Of a stretch of DNA of 64,000 nt, positions 61,919-64,000 are shown one piece after another (positions within the stretch are counted from its first letter, which is position 1; each line of letters starts with the position of its first letter). The notes under the pieces were generated by a model. That model was not told the DNA's origin and did no database searches. It saw only the letters and a program-made list of their open reading frames with translations. The position numbers and the translations under genes are program-made. The stretch comes from Bifidobacterium saguinibicoloris (GTDB taxonomy: Bacteria > Actinomycetota > Actinomycetes > Actinomycetales > Bifidobacteriaceae): the NCBI RefSeq assembly GCF_019331725.1, contig NZ_JAHBBF010000012.1, positions 1-64,000 of the forward strand, in the 5' to 3' direction.

Positions 61919-64000
61919 TCAGTGTGTTCTCTTGCCCAGTCGTGCCTTAGCCTGCGCTTGCGCAATCAGATTAGACGGCGAGAGTTTCTTCACCGTCTCG
62001 ACAATCGTTTCGCCTGTCTTGAAACGCGTGGAGTTTCGAATATCGTTGATCTCCTTATCGAGCTCAAACAAAATATTCTCATCTCGCAGAACGCGTTCTT
62101 CGAGCCAGAGATTCAGGTTCGGACTAAACACGATTTTCTGGAAGTCGTTGAAAGCATCCGCGTCATAGAAATACAACGCGCCATGGTCTTTTACATCCAG
62201 AAGGTTCACAACCTTCTCTTGGTATGTGGACAGATACTTTTCGATATGCTCAGGCGTGTATCGACCATAGATGTCCTGCATGAATGCGGTCAATATCGCG
62301 TTAAGGTATCCGCGCTCAAACTTGTCGTACAGGCCCTGAGTGTGAAGTACCTCACCGAACTCAAGAACGGATGGCATGATGGGATCCGTTTCGCTGGAAT
62401 ACGGGATGTTCTTCACCAAGGCCAGCCAGAATGCCGATCCGACCTGCTGACGTTGCACATTACGAATCTTCCAATCCTTTTTCAGATCCAGGAAGGCGAT
62501 CTTATCGGCATGCAGGAGTGTTTGGCCGGCAAACCCGTAAAGCGCATTGGTGACGTCGGAGCTACTCGCAGTGATATGGTTTTCCTTGAGGAAGGCCGTC
62601 CTGTACAAGCGCAGCCAGCTGAATGTCCTGTTCAGCGTGAACATCGCATCCGGAATATCCGAAGCCTGGAACGGGCCATAAATCGGGCCTCGAGTGGAGT
62701 CAGGGGACTCAACGGCGGAGGAAGGCAGAGCCAGATTCAGCGAGCGCATGCGATTCAGCAAATAGTCGGCGTGTGCGTTGCCATCATCCGGCAGTGCGAC
62801 GTCCGCTTGTGCCTTCTTTGCGCCGGCGACGCTTGCATACAACATCTTCTCGCCGATGACGTAGTTCGATGGGACGAATATCGTGTACTCGCCATGAGCG
62901 TTCTCGATGGCTAGCCGAATCTGCTCGGCAAGCTTGAGATGCTCACCATTGCCTGTGCCCGCCGCACGGCTGGCGTTCAACTTGACAACGAATCGTCTAT
63001 CCTTCTGTGCGAAATTGTCGGCGATGTTCATCGTGCTGTCCTGGGAGCCCTCATCGATTAGGATGAACTCACAGGACAGACGATTGAACTTCGCGTATGA
63101 TTCCAGCGTCTCCACAATCCACGAGCGGGCATCCTTGGTAAGTAGCACGATGGACAAATCCGGATGTGCGTTGACCTCGTGATGCTTGGCCTCATACGAT
63201 TCGCCCATGAAATCCATGTAGTAGTCAAGGAATTCCGGACGCAGATTGTCCATGAGGAACACCTCGTTGCGGTCCATGGATTCGAACACCTCACGGATGA
63301 GCTTGCGGACCTCGGGGTTCTTGTCGTCATAGCCGAACTCGCCAATGACGGATGTCACGTAATCGAACTCGCGGGAATAGAACGCGTGCAGGACTGGCCG
63401 TGAGATACGCTGTTCATCAAGGAACTCACGCATGTCGCGAAGACGGTCGAAGGGGAGACGGAAATCCTTCAGGAACGTGGATGCCCCCGGATTCGTTTGA
63501 CGATAATAGTAATACTGACCAGGCATCCACACGATGCGGTCCGCCAGTACCATCGTCTCGGCGAAGAACGGGTTGTCGGTCCAACCTGCACCGGGAATCT
63601 GCTTGAACCGGATCTTGCGACCGGCCTTGTTGTCTCCGTTCAGAAAATCGCGGCGATATACCGCCGACCAGATGGACGGATGATGATAGAACGGCTCGGT
63701 GAATTCGTCGAGAGTGAAATCGATACGACGCTTCGGCATGAAGCGGGCGAGGTTCGGAGCTTCCAGAGCCTCTGTATACGGTTCCCGTGCATCGTAGTAC
63801 AGCCAGTATGAGCCCTTGATAACATCGACCTTGCCTTTTTCGGAACGGTCTGCGCTCAAAAGGTTCTCATACATGTTCGGGTCGATGAAATCATCGGGTT
63901 CCACGACACAGACCCAGTCGCCTTGGGCCATGTCAAGACCACGGTTGCATGTGGTGCCATAGCCTTCATTCTGCTTGTCGATCACCTTGAAGCGGGCGTC
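61919..64000 (-). CDS. GT2 glycosyltransferase with two GT-A domains (5' end outside window)
   Basis: The frame is open to the right edge (DARFKVIDKQNEGYGTTCNR), so the N-terminal strand of the first domain is missing. The visible first domain has VCVVEPDDFIDPNMYENLLS (DD metal motif) and WTDNPFFAETMVLADRIVWM with YYYRQTNPGAS, typical of WcaA-type GT2. After a helical stretch, a second GT-A-like domain begins with LSIVLLTKDARSWIVETLES and FILIDEGSQDSTMNIADNF, but at the place of DxD it has TIFVPSNYVIG, so it looks catalytically dead. The C-terminal ~150 residues are helical. It probably acts in cell-surface polysaccharide or teichoic-acid-type glycan synthesis with the membrane protein at 60200. 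Confidence 0.82.
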   Translation of the reverse strand, partial: DARFKVIDKQNEGYGTTCNRGLDMAQGDWVCVVEPDDFIDPNMYENLLSADRSEKGKVDVIKGSYWLYYDAREPYTEALEAPNLARFMPKRRIDFTLDEFTEPFYHHPSIWSAVYRRDFLNGDNKAGRKIRFKQIPGAGWTDNPFFAETMVLADRIVWMPGQYYYYRQTNPGASTFLKDFRLPFDRLRDMREFLDEQRISRPVLHAFYSREFDYVTSVIGEFGYDDKNPEVRKLIREVFESMDRNEVFLMDNLRPEFLDYYMDFMGESYEAKHHEVNAHPDLSIVLLTKDARSWIVETLESYAKFNRLSCEFILIDEGSQDSTMNIADNFAQKDRRFVVKLNASRAAGTGNGEHLKLAEQIRLAIENAHGEYTIFVPSNYVIGEKMLYASVAGAKKAQADVALPDDGNAHADYLLNRMRSLNLALPSSAVESPDSTRGPIYGPFQASDIPDAMFTLNRTFSWLRLYRTAFLKENHITASSSDVTNALYGFAGQTLLHADKIAFLDLKKDWKIRNVQRQQVGSAFWLALVKNIPYSSETDPIMPSVLEFGEVLHTQGLYDKFERGYLNAILTAFMQDIYGRYTPEHIEKYLSTYQEKVVNLLDVKDHGALYFYDADAFNDFQKIVFSPNLNLWLEERVLRDENILFELDKEINDIRNSTRFKTGETIVETVKKLSPSNLIAQAQAKARLGKRTH

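Overview
The window looks like a chromosomal segment of a Bifidobacterium (order Bifidobacteriales, high-GC Actinobacteria). The reasons are the strong G/C preference at third codon positions, a large secreted amylopullulanase of the ApuB type, LacI-controlled maltose/starch genes, a dnaK-grpE-dnaJ-hspR operon with a HAIR operator, and several promoters of the leaderless type (TANNNT followed by exactly 7 nt and ATG). I cannot name the species from sequence alone.

Layout. 0-5.4 kb: end of a surface-glycan region (a polytopic membrane protein cut by the window edge, two GT2 glycosyltransferases, a DUF4235 protein, a histidine phosphatase). 5.4-28.3 kb: a starch/maltodextrin utilisation locus. 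It holds two paralogous LacI repressors, two GH13 alpha-glucosidase-type enzymes, 4-alpha-glucanotransferase MalQ, an ABC importer MalEFG, a cytoplasmic pullulanase-type debranching enzyme with a HAD phosphatase, a TraX-like membrane protein, and the extracellular two-catalytic-domain amylopullulanase ApuB. Eight LacI-type operator candidates (around TGCnAACGnATGCA) lie in front of these genes. The model is: ApuB cuts starch outside the cell, MalEFG imports maltodextrins, and MalQ, the GH13 enzymes and the debranching enzyme finish the work inside. 28.3-33 kb: the heat-shock operon. 33-45.5 kb: an accessory stretch with a HAD hydrolase, a DedA protein, two AAA/DUF4143 ATPases, tRNA-Ala(CGC), a degenerate repeat array, an AEC transporter, a GNAT-toxin remnant and an ImmA/IrrE-DUF4411 toxin-antitoxin-like pair.

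40.4-59.4 kb contains three large secreted cell-wall hydrolases (GH25 lysozyme, amidase_2, NlpC/P60), each with a different catalytic domain joined to the same kind of ricin-type beta-trefoil array. Between them are a secreted, sortase-anchored alpha/beta hydrolase and a GtrB-like glycosyltransferase with a PTPS-related membrane protein. That membrane protein carries a 10-G homopolymer just after its start, which suggests phase-variable surface glycosylation. 59.4-64 kb: a small membrane-anchored protein, a polytopic membrane protein and a two-domain GT2 glycosyltransferase cut by the window edge. From about 52.5 kb onward parts of the sequence are clearly more AT-rich, as is usual for acquired glycan loci.

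The most interesting unexplained element is a tandem pair of 120-nt units (17383-17615) between malG and the debranching gene. One hairpin differs completely in sequence between the copies yet stays paired with the same GTA loop, which points to a structured RNA. Other notable items are a 179-bp MITE-like inverted repeat (11342-11520), a 4 x 23-bp repeat in front of an ATPase gene, a roughly 105-113-bp degenerate repeat array after tRNA-Ala, and the phase-variable G tract.
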